Shown here piece after piece: positions 46,501 to 56,924 of a stretch of DNA of 64,000 nt. Made by a program: the position numbers and the translations under genes. The DNA lies in assembly GCA_029255685.2 (NCBI GenBank), contig CM055313.2, positions 24,653,079 through 24,717,078 of the forward strand. Reading direction: 5' to 3'. This DNA is from Silene conica. Lineage: Eukaryota; Streptophyta; Magnoliopsida; Caryophyllales; Caryophyllaceae. The stretch's first letter is position 1. The number at the start of each line of letters is the position of its first letter. The notes under the pieces are model-generated. The model made no database searches. It was not told the origin of the DNA and saw only the letters and a list, made by a program, of their open reading frames with translations.

Positions 46501-46832
46501 AAATCAATCATATAAACATTTTTCATCCTGTGACCTTCAAGTATTACTTTACTGGTGCCTTCTAAGATTATACGACATATATCTGAATGAAAAACCACTT
46601 TATTTCCTTTGTCACATAATTGAGATATACTGATAAGATTGTGTTTGAGACCACTCACAAGGTATACATCATTTATAGCATGAGAGGATGAAATACCTAT
46701 CTTACCAATTCCGATGATCTTTCCCTTTTTGTTATCACCAAATGTGACTTTACCTCCATCAAAGGGTTTAAGGGTTTGAAATAGATTTACGTCGCCTGTC
46801 ATAGTCTTGAGCATCCACTGTCGAGATACCAT
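43566..46832 (-). CDS. pol: SIRE copia Pol: protease end, integrase, RT, RNase H
   Basis: An open frame of 1088 residues. The GAG-pre-integrase/zinc region has H133, H137, C167 and C170; the integrase core has D198, D261 and E297 in DD35E spacing; reverse transcriptase has [10 protein letters not shown] (D690) and YVDD at 775-778; RNase H has [19 protein letters not shown] and D1015. A low-complexity acidic linker (about 420-540) lies between integrase and RT. The order PR-INT-RT-RH is copia type. The protease start lies in another frame: a one-base deletion near 46802 separates the DSG catalytic motif from MTGD. The domains after that break look functional. Confidence 0.93.
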   Translation of the reverse strand: MVSRQWMLKTMTGDVNLFQTLKPFDGGKVTFGDNKKGKIIGIGKIGISSSHAINDVYLVSGLKHNLISISQLCDKGNKVVFHSDICRIILEGTSKVILEGHRMKNVYMIDLNVVPTDSLSCMKVTLDDPCLWHKRFGHISSPILSKLKRWDLVEGLPKIKFDQEKMCDTCARCKHVRSSFKPKRVVSTEQALELVHMDLCGPKKVRSRGGSRYVFVLVDDYSRFVWPIFFHSKDETFDVFVSLMKLVQNKYKSNLVTIRTDHGTKFDNHAFIEFCKTNGVGHNFSAPRTPQQNGVVERMNRTLEDMARTMLLCSGLPRNFWAEAISTACYIHNRAMIRPILKKTPYELLRGRKPNISHLRCFGSKCFVHNNGKNTLSKFDPRSDEAIFIGYSDHSKAYKVFNKRTLCIEESIHVIFDENNVFDKPLQDIEENLDEPDFRLSREDPPEMEIEEGEPQGTHDELNLGENGAREENTVDDTVDNSQTNELEPRVTANEAVTLNQNQREEARVIPDPTINPGLDSGGTSQDPESSSGNANNQSRNWRYKGSHPLDNVIGSLTDEVQTRRSLNNFCSFYYFLSSIEPSNIKEALAEPDWIVAMQEELHQFERNKVWHLVPRPKDRTVIGTRWVFRNKLDDTGVIVRNKARLVVQGFNQQEGIDYDETFASVARLEAIRLFIAFAAHKGMKLFQMDVKTAFLNGYLQEEVFVEQPPGFPDSKLKDHVFKLDKALYGLKQAPRAWYDRLSKFLLESGFKRGSVDKTLFLKSEDSDLLVVQIYVDDIIFGSTNKKLCKYFSELMTSKFEMSMMGELKFFLGLQIQQTEEGIKVHQQKYVKELLKKFGMETSHAMPTPMVTDKKLTKDKDGKSVDETTYRGMIGSLLYLTASRPDIMFSVCVCARFQSAPKESHMTAVKRILKYLIGTSKLYLWYPMDCNFNLVGYSDADYAGCSLDRKSTSGLATFVGPCIISWGSKKQNSVALSTAEAEYIAAALVCSQLLWLKQQLHDYGVDVGCVPILCDNTSAIIISKNPAQHSRTKHIEIRHHFLRDHVEKKNIKLEFYSTEKQWADIFTKPLVRERFETLRLEIGLIGGT

Positions 46833-49249
46833 AGGTTATTTTCCTTGGCGACAAACTGCACGAATAAGTTCAAAGACAGGATTTAGGTACCAAAGCATAC
46901 TTGGGTCCTTTGTTGTTAGTAATCACAAATACATCTTTCTTTTTAACCCAAACTTGTCTCATATAGGTCTTTCTATATTGGTAATAGTTGGGTTTTGATT
47001 TTCTTGTGTAAGTCTTAGTTTGGACTCTTGGTGACCAATTTTTGTGTGTTGTTTGAGGAGTTTGTTTGGTTCTATTTTTCTTTTCTTCGTAGTCGAATGT
47101 CATGTCATAGAACCATCTGTGGTCAATGTTTCTTTCCTCAGTTTTGTCATCATCACTATCAGAGACAGAAATAGTGTCGCTTGGGATTCCAAAGGATTTA
47201 ACAAACTTGACTCCGGTTTTAAAGTCTTGTGCGTGTTTTACACAGTTTTCTCGGAGGTGTCCAGTATGGCCACAATAAGTGCATATTAAATACTCAGGAA
47301 GGTCGGCATATTTTCTTCTTCTAAAGTCTCTGTCTGTTGGGCTTTGCTTACACTTTGAGTGATCCCTTCTTCCATAACACTCATGTCCTAACCCCATCTT
47401 CATGTTGTTGTCGGATTGTTCAGTTAGGAAGTTTAGAACGTTAGTGCTTCCTTCCCATTTGTCGTGAACCTTCCGAGCATGAAGAAGGAGGTCTTTTAGG
47501 GAGTCTATTTCTTTCTTACATTCACTGTGGTCAGTGTTGTTAGACTCTTTTAGGTTTTGAATGTCTTTATGAAAGTCGGACACAATTTTGGCATGTTCCT
47601 TCTTGATTTTAGATAGATTGAATTCTAGATCCATAATCTTGCTTTCGAGGATCTCAACTTCTTCTAGATGAGTCTCATCTTCGACCATAATCGAAGATTT
47701 GGATTTTAAGCCTTTCTCAAATCTGAAGTTATAGCTTCATTAGCTATAACTTTAGATTGAAGCTCTTTGATGTTGAGTTTCAGTTTTGAGGTTATAGCTT
47801 CATTAGCTATAACTTTAGACTCAAGAACCTTTTTCTCAGACATAACTGTTTCCAATTTAGCATTTGCTTCAATGCTTATTTTGGATTTCAGTTTCTTAGC
47901 TTTGGCTTTCAGAAGTTGATTTTCCTCAGCAATATCGAGGATTTGTTCCTTCAATTCATCTAATTCAAGGCTTTGCTCATGACATTGGTCTAGGGTTCTC
48001 TCAAAGTATTTGATTAACATAGCCTTAGATAAATTCTTAACTTGACTTTTGAGTTGAAGAAAATTTACCTATTCATCGTCGTCATCGTCTGAGTCGGATT
48101 CTCCAAGGAGACACATATGAGATGCTTCATCATTGTTAGTGTTGTCTGAGATTAGATCTAGGCTGACGTTGCTTAGGCACAAGTGTGCTACCTCTTCTTC
48201 TTCTGAGTCCTCGTCATCCTCGTCATCCTCAGATTCTAATTCTCCCCAGCATGACGCAAGCATTACTTTCTTGAACTCTGTTTTGGTCTTTTCTCTTTTT
48301 GACTTGTCTTTGATTTTGTCCCAGCTTGGACAATCCTTGATCATATGATCTTGTTGACCACACTTAAAGCATCCTCTTTTGAAGAATGTTTGTTTGGTGT
48401 CAGTTTTCTTTTTATCGACTGTTTTGTTGTTAGGGTTTTTGTATCTACCCTTGAAAACTGCTTTCTTAAATCGTCTTGCGAATAGAACTGTTTCGTCCTC
48501 AAGTTCCTCTTCGCAAACTTCGCTTGTGGAGGCTTGTAAGGCGACTCATTTCCCTTTAGAATCATCATCGTCTTTATTTAGCATGATCTCGTGTGCCATT
48601 AGAGATCCAATCAACTCTTGGTAAGTAATCTGAGATAGATCACGTGCTTCCTCTATGGCCGTGACCTTTGGTTGCCATTTTTTGGTGAGACTCCTAAGAA
48701 TCTTTCGAATGATATCCTCAGAATCGATCTTTCTGCCAAGGTTCCACAGTTCATTAATAATACAAGAAAATCGTGCAGACATGCTATCAATAGATTCATT
48801 CTTTTCCATATTGAAAAGTTCATATCTTTGAATGAGCAAGTCTATACGATGTTTCCTGACTGCGGATGTTCCTCATAAGCAAGTTCGAGACTATCCCATA
48901 TTTCCTTAGCGGAACTACAGGATGAGAATTTATCAAATTCTGAGGTTATCATACCGTTCTGTAGGAGGCTCATGGCCTTAGAGTTTTTCTCTGCAATTTT
49001 GTAGTCACTTTCCACATAATCGCTTTCCATTTTTTCATAGGTTGTTCCATTGGCGGCGGCGACCAAGATCTTCTTTGGTCCAGTTTGGATGATCTTCCAA
49101 CATTCCCAATCACATCCCTTGATGTAATGAGTCATCATATTCTTCCATAGACTGTAGTTTTTGCCATCGAAGATAGGGCACTTGAGATGCTTGGAATCCA
49201 TTGTTGAAAGAGTATATAATATAGAATCAATAGAAGGATCAAAACTCAC
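46833..49249 (-). pseudogene. gag: SIRE Gag (long), fragmented by frameshifts
   Basis: Six consecutive minus-strand frames (49249-48842, 48839-48546, 48568-48341, 48344-48069, 48020-47706, 47688-46870) make one long gag. It starts MSFDPSIDS or MDSKHLKCPIFDG, then LWKNMMTHYIKG and a capsid-like region, a first zinc knuckle CFKCGQQDHMIKDC (near 48340-48376), an acidic stretch, a long coiled coil, and a second knuckle CTYCGHTGHLRENC (near 47242-47283). The gag of Sireviruses is long with a coiled coil. Two copies of a VIANEAIT peptide (near 47800 and 47740) coincide with inverted repeats. Confidence 0.85.
47727..47813. repeat. Two inverted repeats in SIRE gag, also in its LTRs and pol
   Basis: AGTTATAGCT/AGCTATAACT (47727-47736 with 47742-47751) and GTTATAGCT/AGCTATAAC (47791-47799 with 47805-47813), each with a 5-nt loop. 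The same stem with another loop is in the LTRs (40450-40472 and 50479-50501). Pol has AGTTACAGCT/AGCTGTAACT at 45339-45363. Confidence 0.92.
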
Positions 49250-49265
49250 GCGGCTAGGCGATCAA

Positions 49266-49288
49266 GAGCACGAGGCTCTTATACCAAT
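49266..49288 (-). promoter_or_regulatory. Primer-binding site of the SIRE element
   Basis: Immediately inside the 5' LTR the minus strand reads TTGGTATAAGAGCC, one mismatch from the canonical initiator-methionine site TGGTATCAGAGCC. Confidence 0.88.
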
Positions 49289-50762
49289 TGACGAGTCTAT
49301 TGATGTAATATACTCAAGAAGGGGGGGGGGGGTTGAATTGAGTATGCCTTCTTTTTAAAATTTTCTTCGATGTGTGTATGGTGTATGATGATCGTCGAGT
49401 AGAACAAATAATAAAGAGAGACACAATATTTTTGAAGTGGTTCAGTCTCACACTTTGAGACCTACGTCCACTGTTCTCGATTAATAAAATTAGTACCAAC
49501 TCTGGATTACAATTTTATCAACCCTACTCGTGCGACTTTGATGTTAGTCACAACTCTTATCTAGATACCGTTAAATATCTAGCTACGACAAATACCGTTA
49601 AATATTTGCCTTACAATGAGTACCGCTAAATACTCGTTCTATCTTACGTTAATAAGATAAAGTCTTCGATGTTTCTTGATGTCACAATCTTGAATGAATA
49701 AGATCAATGCTTGAGCACTTGAATCTTGAATCGGATATGACAATGAAAAGCTCGAATATTGAAGTAGATGATCGGCGGTTTTTCTCTCTCGATTTGCGTG
49801 AATATGTGTGTGTATTTCGTGTGGTCTAATGTGTCATGGTAGTCTATTTATATAGAACATGTATCTAGGTAATTCAAACCCTAGATGATTTAGGAATATT
49901 ACTTAAACTAGAATACTAGTGTTTTAGTAATACTACCTTAAATCTAATCTTAATATATTTAGAAAAGATTTAATAATATACTATAAGTATTATATAAGGA
50001 ATCAATTTCCTAATTCATATTTAGGAAAGATCTTTATACAATAAACAATTAGTATCCTTATTAAAACAACTTCATAAACCATGTCAAAGATAATAAAATA
50101 TATTACCACAATATAATCTTAGTTTGTTTTAGGATATTAAATAAATACATAATATTTACTTAATTTAATCCTACACGAATTATGGTAAACGTGACATGTT
50201 ACACGTTTCCCAAAGTCGAAACAAACCCTATCTAGATTATATTTTATTTGACAATTAAGATCATATAAAAATCCTTAGTATATTTTAGTAATAAATAATT
50301 ATCTCATAAGACAATTATTTATTTCTATTTCACTCAAAGATATTTTATATAATCCTATTAAGATTAACAATTCCATACTTAAAATAGAATACCAATTAAC
50401 ATTAATTATACACGAAATTACTTGAAAACAAACGCTTCATCTAAACACATATATTCCGATCATTTCTTCATAATATAGAGTTATAGCTACGAGCTATAAC
50501 TTGAATCAATCTTGTACTAAAGCTATATATCAGCTATAGTTCATTATGCGCGCTTGTGATCTTCTATCAATCTTCGACTTAGTCAATTCATTGACTAATA
50601 TGCTTGAATCTTTTACACTTGATTGATTAGATCTTGTTACTAATATTCTATACACTTAGCACACGATTATACGTACGAGTATATATATATAAATAGCTAG
50701 ACTTGTCATTATCAAAACATAAACATATATACTATATATTTATTTGAATATATGGTTCAACA
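49289..50762 (-). repeat. 5' LTR of the SIRE element
   Basis: A 1474-bp LTR paired with 39259-40742. Differences include a longer poly-G run, a few short indels near 49810 and 50520, and about a dozen substitutions. The hairpin is at 50479-50501. Confidence 0.93.
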
Positions 50763-53602
50763 ACTTCCATCATCGGGGGGTTCAAGCGCCTTTGTGGTTG
50801 ACGAACCGGTTTTGCTTCATCTTCCAAGAGAATCCGGTGCATACATAATGTTGGACTAATGCCTTTGATGTCGGCCATTGTCCACCCAATAGCTTCCTTG
50901 TGTTTCTTAAGAACTTGAATTAGAGCCTCTTCTTGTTCCTTTGAAAGCTTACTTGAAATGATTACCGGCAAAGTTTCTTTGTCTCCTAGATAAACATACT
51001 TCAAGTGGCTTGGTAAGGGTTTAAGCTCAACAATAGGGGCCTTGACAATAGAAGGAACGGGTTTCTCCTTCGGTAGCTCCTCTAACAATTTGGAAGAAAT
51101 GAAAAAAAATTCTTGGGCAGAAGCAAATCGGCACGGTGCCAATTTCTGAAGGGTGCTACTGGCACCGTGCGGTTTCTGGGAATCTGGGAATTGGCACGGT
51201 GCCAATTCTGGTACTCTGTTACTAGCACCGTGCCAATTCACTACTGGAATTGTATTCTTTTTTTCTTCTTCCCCTTCTTCCAAAGGTGGATTTTCCTCCA
51301 AACTTTTGATAGTTTCCTGCAAAGAACAAGACAAAACATACCCCATATCCTCTCCCACCAATCCATTAGTTATAACAACATCCAAAGGATCACTTTTGCA
51401 CAAGTCATACATGGTTTGAACTATGGGTTCAAAAATCTCAAGAAAACAAAGGGATGAGGTATCACTTGGGTACTTCATCGCCTTATGAATGTTATAGGTG
51501 ATCTTTTGGCCTTCAAACTCCATGGTAAGACACCCACTTGACACATCAATTTTTGTGTTGGATGTCTTCATAAATGGCCTTCCTAATAAAATCGGAGTAG
51601 AGCCTCTCTCGGGCTCCATCTCAATGACATAGAAATCGGCGGGGAAAACCATGTCCCCAACCTTGACCAAAACATCTTCAACCATGCCTTTAGGATAAAT
51701 GTTAGATCTATCGGCCAAAGAAATGACCACATGAGTAGATTTCAACGGCCCTAATTTAAGAGACTCATAAAGGTAATGTGGGAAAACATTTATAGAGGCT
51801 CCCAAGTCGAGCATGGCATGTTGACAATCTAACTCACCGATCTTGCAAGGGATGGTGAACATACCCGGGTCACTACATTTTTTTGGCAATTTCTTTTGAA
51901 ACATCGCCGAGACATGTTCACTAGCCCTTACCTTTTTCATGCTTTTGGCTTTGTTGGTCCTCTTAGTAGTGCACAATTCTTTCAAAAACTTAGCATGCTT
52001 GGGTACACTACTAAGAAGATCAAGCAAGGGAATGTTTACCTCCACCTTACGAAAGATATCGTATAGGTTTGAAGTCTTCTTATCAACCATTCGTGTATCA
52101 TTCAAGGCACTTGGAAAAGGAGCTTGTGGCTCATATTCCGGAAATGGTTCGTCAATCCTTGCTTGCTTGGGTGTAGATGCTTCCCCATGCTCCACCGTTA
52201 CTTCAATTTCTTCTTCAACAAGATCTTCCACCTCATGGACAACCGTGGGTGGTTTTGATTTCTTAGGACCCTTAGGTAACTCTTCCAACTCCCTACCATT
52301 CCTTAAAGAAACCGCACTTGCTTGCTCTTTGTTAGGTGGGGGAATGGTATGAGAAGGGAGGCTCCCTCCTTGAGTGGGTTGTTTAGCAAGAGCATTGAGG
52401 ACTTGTCCCATTTGAGTTTCAAGGTTAACAAATCTAGAGTCGGTTAACCGATTTTGTTGAAGTACGGAGTTTTGAAATTCCGTGGTGGTGGTTTGCAAGC
52501 TTACTTGGTTTGTAACAAGAGTTTTCATCATGTCTTCCAAAGAGGTTTGGCCTTGATTTTGGTTTTGATTCGGCTTTTGGAATGAAGAGTTGGGTGGCCT
52601 TTGATTTTGATTTTGATTTTGATTTTGGGATTGGTTTTGGTTGCTACCCCACCCAAAGTTAGGATGAGACTTCCACCCTTCGTTGTAAGTGTTTGAGAAG
52701 GGGTCAAATTTCCGAAACCCGATAGCATTCACCGTTTTGCTATCTTGCAATGAAGGACACCCATCGGTGGGATGAGTAGGATCATTAAAAAGACCACAAA
52801 ATCTCACATGAGTGGTATTCCCCTTTGATGTTGCAAGTTCCTTGACTAATTTGGTAAGATACTCAACCTTGTCTTCCATTGGACTTGGGGTTTGCCTTGA
52901 TGAAGATCCCACACTTGCCTTCTTGCCCTTCCTTCCAAAGTTCCTAGAGCTTCCCACAAGCCTTTCTATCAAGTCATTCGCTTCTTGGACCGAAAAATAC
53001 TCAATTCCACCTTGAGTGGCGGCCTTGATCATCCTAGCATCTTCCTCAAGGAGTCCCCCACAAAAGCTCAAGAGTAAATCGTGATCGGTAAAGCCATGAT
53101 ATGGGCAACTAGCAAGTAGTTGCTTGAACCTCTCCAAATACTCATATAAGCTTTCACCATCCAATTGCTCAACATTGCTTATTTCCTTCTTAATTTGTGA
53201 GGAGAGACTAGCGGGAAAATACTTTTCCAAAAAAGCTTTCTTCATGTGATTCCATGTTGTGATGCTACCCGTTGGAAGATAATACAACCAATCATTTGCC
53301 GCATCCCTTAATGAGAAAGGAAAGGCTCGTAGTTGAAGTTGTTCATCGGTGACTCCATTGGGTTTCATGCCAGAGCAAACCACATGGAATTTGTTCAAGT
53401 GTTTGTTGGGATCCTCCATACTTGTACCATGGAATTGGGGTAGTTGATGGATGAGCCCGGATTTGAGCTCAAAAGTGGCATTTTACGCTAGGGCCGGAAA
53501 AGAGATGCACAAGGGCACTTGGGTAAGATCCGGAGCGGTAAGTTCCTTGATGGTTGGAGCTCTTGGTTGGTCGGGCACGTAGTTCTCGTCATGATCTCCC
53601 AT
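50763..53602 (-). pseudogene. gag-pro: Athila gag-protease and start of RT, interrupted
   Basis: The start is probably ATG 53602 (MGDHDENYVPDQPRAP). An in-frame TAA at 53485-53483 interrupts the gag N-terminus; the frame then continues uninterrupted from 53482 to the SIRE insertion at 50763. Gag features include PQFHGTSMEDPNKHL, NDWLYYLP and a Gln/Asn-rich stretch. The protease has the Athila-type DLGAS and later ILLGRPFMKTS. A variable linker contains repeated APCxF peptides encoded by a palindrome array (51130-51235), and the frame then enters pol (KKHKEAIGWTMADIKG). It resumes at 39258. No Athila env-like gene remains. Confidence 0.93.
51130..51235. repeat. Phased GGCAC-GTGCC palindromes inside Athila coding sequence
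   Basis: Units GGCACGGTGCCA, GGCACCGTGCGG, GGCACGGTGCCA and AGCACCGTGCCA start at 51130, 51161, 51193 and 51224, steps of 31, 32 and 31 bp. The sequence type and period match the arrays in the element's own LTRs. The steps are not multiples of three, so successive units are read in different frames. Confidence 0.92.
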
Positions 53603-53876
53603 GATTATGTTTAGAGGTTCCGGTTCTATGATGGTTTCCGGTGAATTCCTTGTAATACCGCCTCCAAGCCAAGCAAAGGTCCTTTCGATTTCGGGGTCGA
53701 GAGGTAGCAAAAGGTTGATTTGAATTCGTAGTGTGAACCATACACAAATTCTACACAAAAGCAAACTATTAAAACAATTCACACAAGTAACTTTTACTAA
53801 GGACAACTAATTACATAAACACAACTAAACAATTATTCTAAAAACAAACTAAAAACAATAACAAAAGCCGTCACCT

Positions 53877-53894
53877 TCCCCGACAACGGCGCCA
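53877..53894 (-). promoter_or_regulatory. Athila primer-binding site (tRNA-Asp type)
   Basis: The minus strand reads TGGCGCCGTTGTCGGGGA five bases inside the LTR end, the typical Athila/Calypso site complementary to aspartate tRNA. It fixes the orientation and shows 53900-56367 is the 5' LTR. Confidence 0.93.
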
Positions 53895-53899
53895 AAATT

Positions 53900-56367
53900 T
53901 GACACGCCCAAAACGTTGCAATTAAAGACGCGCAAATTAACAATTTATAAACCACAAATCGTGCTAATTATACTAACAAATAAACCGAGTATAGCAACTG
54001 TTGGGGCTGGTGTCCTTGACAATTAAGTACAATGACTTATTAAATCTCTTTAAGGATCACAAGGGCATACTTTTGTATTATTACCAGTTGATCCACGTTT
54101 ACCAATAACGGTTGGCTTGCTAGATAAGTTTGACGTTATTGTCATACGGATGGCGGTGATCAACTGGTCCCTATACGTCACACCTATAGGACACGTTTGA
54201 GAGATGTGAAGGTATGAAAATACAGTCACATTTTGCCGGATAAGACTAAACAGTTAGTCAGAGGTATTGACTATTAATTTAGTCAATAAGATGTTGAGAT
54301 TATTATTTAATACGGATTAAATATTTTTAGCTAATACGAATTACATGTTTAATTCGTAAATTAAATATAAACGGTTATATATTTAATTAAATATTGTATT
54401 CGCGAATTAATATAAACAGTTATATTAATTTGAGTAATTATACAATGTCGTATTTTGTCAGACCATTATTAATATATCGACCGTATTGATATCTGATAAC
54501 ATGTTACGATCTATAATTAAAATCCCGCGAATAACTTATAGCTAAATGGGTCGAATCACAAATTAAAATAAGGTAAGAGTGGAAAGCCCACTCCTACCCT
54601 ATTGGAAATTTCGGCCAAAAGAGCTACATAAGGAGGAGGACTCTCCTTATGTCAGGGACTCTTGTTTCACTGTTGAAACAAATCTCAAGGAAAAATTAGG
54701 GTTTTGAGAGCTTTCTTCTCCCAAAACCTCAGATCTCACATCTAAAACCTAAATAGCTCTCCCAATATTGCAAGGCAGTTGGAGAGGATTTCTAGCACAC
54801 GCGGCCACGTCTCATTCTAAGTCTTGGGTGCAAGTTATAGGAGGGAATTTGTGTTAATTCCTGTTCTTAGGCCTTTCGGACAAGGACCAAAGGTTGATTT
54901 CTTTTTCATGCTTTTTATTAACTTATGACTATAATCACAATTGTATGTTTCATTATAATCCTGCAAGTTTGGGGCGAATACATGTTTTATTCCCCACAGC
55001 AACAAGAGAAGGGATCGAACCCAAGAGAAGGGGGTTTTGTAATTGACTTTTAAAGTGTAAATAGAATAATTAAACTAAACAACAAGTATGTAAAAAGGGG
55101 GGTTTTTGAAGGTTGGTTGAGAATGCAACAAGAGTACCCAAATTTCAAACAAGAGTGCCAAATAAGTAACAAGCAAAGGTAAACAAATGACTTGTGAGAT
55201 TGAAATTTATCAAAGTGAGAAAGAAACTTAATCCAATCCTATTAGTGGTCCTCTAATGGTTGATTATTGACTCAATTACTTCCCCCAACTACTATTATTA
55301 CCCTATTGTGAGAATTAATTCTCCAAATCTTCTTAAATTATAGCAAATGACAAGGAAATCACACTTAATCATCTACCCAACCCGGATTACAACCCAAGTA
55401 GAAATCACATACATTGGTTCATAAAACAAGAAGATAAAGCACAAAAGATTCAATAGGGGTAACTTGGCACAATGAAATCACAATTAATGCCTAATCACAA
55501 GTTAATTCCTTTCTTATGGACAAAACTAGGAGGAAATCACACTCACTAATCCAACCTCAAGATGTTGCATAAATAAAACCACAAGGAAACACACTTAATG
55601 ATTTTACAACAATGAACTTGAGAAATTAGTGAGAATAAGCAACAAGGAAACACACTTAATTACTTAATTCAAACAATAAACTCAAATCCAAACAATAAAC
55701 ACAAAGGAATTAACAATAATAATACTAATTAGGGAAAGATTAAGAGTCTTACAACCAAAAGATTACACCTTTCGGAAAGGATTAAGAAAATAAAGCTTAG
55801 CTCTCCATCCTAGATCTAAGAACTCAATTAAAATGATAAATCTCCAATTACAACTTGATTGTCCCTCAAAACAATGAAAATTGCATAGAAAACAGCCCTA
55901 AAGATGTTCAACCCTTATATAGTGCTCAACAAAGAAGGATTAATGGGCTAAAACAAGGGAAGAAAGCCCGTAACACCACACGAAATCAGTAGGAAATGGC
56001 ACCGTGCGAGTTGGAGAGTGCAGGAAAAATGGCACGGTGCCAATATTGAAAATCAGAAATCCGCACGGTGCCAATTTTACTCTTCCAGAATCGGCACGGT
56101 GCCAATTCAGGTCTGGAACTTTTCTTCAATTCTTCCTTTTCAACCTTCCTTTTGGATGAATTCTTTCTCCATTCATGCCAAGATTGGTCTCTTGCTTCCT
56201 TGGAGTTCAAACCAATCTTCAACACTTTTAAAACTCATCAAAACTTGGTGAAAGAGCTTCAAACATCGGAAAGTGCAAAAAGGGCCATTTCGCGCATTAG
56301 TCACTTCAATTCTTGGCTTATTCCGACTAAAATTACGATAACTAAAGGCAAAAATACAAGCTCATCA
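53900..56367 (-). repeat. Athila 5' LTR, split by a solo copia LTR
   Basis: LTR ends TGATGAGC (56367) and GTGTCA (53900, minus strand). Without the insertion and its duplicated target it is about 1463 bp against 1449 bp for the left copy; the difference is mainly a 14-bp duplication near 56140. It is flanked on the right by gttac (56368-56372) and the H LTR. The palindrome array is at 55998-56104. Confidence 0.93.
53999..54998 (+). mobile_element. Solo copia-type LTR (family X)
   Basis: An exact 1000-bp segment TGTTGGGGCTGG...TTCCCCACA with target duplication gcaac (53994-53998 and 54999-55003). It has no internal domain, so it is a solo LTR. Strand is given by similarity to the H LTR: both have, near the 5' end, a nested hairpin followed by CACACCTATAGGACA. 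Confidence 0.92.
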
Positions 56368-56924
56368 GTTACATACCTAGATTATTGATAAACCAAAAGA
56401 GCTTTCTCTTTTATCCTTCCCCATGCCATAGCCGGCTACCCCTTCCCCATGCTCCTTAAGTTAATTGTTTTCTTAAGATAATACATGTGTGTGCAATATA
56501 AAAGTGTACAACACACCCTCATTCTAGTTTCTTCTCTAGCCGAAATTTTTCTAAGAGAGAAGAAAATTTAAGAACCTCAAAAATCAATATTATAAGATAA
56601 TACATCCTAGTTGTAGTATTGACACAATAATTCTAATTAAGAGATTAGAATTAGTATTAAGGAAAACCGATTTTTGTACTAGCATAATCAAGTTTTCGGT
56701 TCATTCAAAGGGTTGTCTTGGTGCATCACAAAGGAGGTGTTCTTGTTGAATACTTGGAGGATCATCCTTGCTATCATTTGGACCGTGTGTAAGGGTTCGA
56801 ATTTCTCTTATTTCCGCATAAATTAAGCTTGCATAAGATCTTATAATATCTTAATTAATATGTTAATTAAAATCTTGTTTAGTATGACTAAAATAATTAG
56901 TTTATGAGATAACTAAACCAAACA
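56368..56924 (+). repeat. H 5' LTR, second part
   Basis: The genuine 3' part of the H 5' LTR, starting with the second gttac target copy and ending AACCAAACA. Together with 35767-36492 it gives 1278 bp, against 1276 bp for the 3' LTR. Confidence 0.93.

Larger units (their letters stand above)
39259..50762 (-). mobile_element. Full-length SIRE-type (Sirevirus) copia element
   Basis: An 11504-bp element on the minus strand with LTRs 39259-40742 (3') and 49289-50762 (5') and the duplication acttc at 39254-39258 and 50763-50767. In order it encodes a long gag, copia-type pol and an extra ORF before the 3' LTR. The RT sequence, the extra ORF and several polypurine-tract-like CCCCCTTTTT motifs fit the Sirevirus genus. 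LTRs differ by roughly a dozen substitutions and a few indels in about 1.47 kb. Gag and protease are frameshifted, so this copy is defective. Confidence 0.95.

Noticed and set aside
48133-48348. Serine-rich plus-strand frame opposite SIRE gag
   Set aside because: Antisense of the acidic Asp/Glu stretch of gag.
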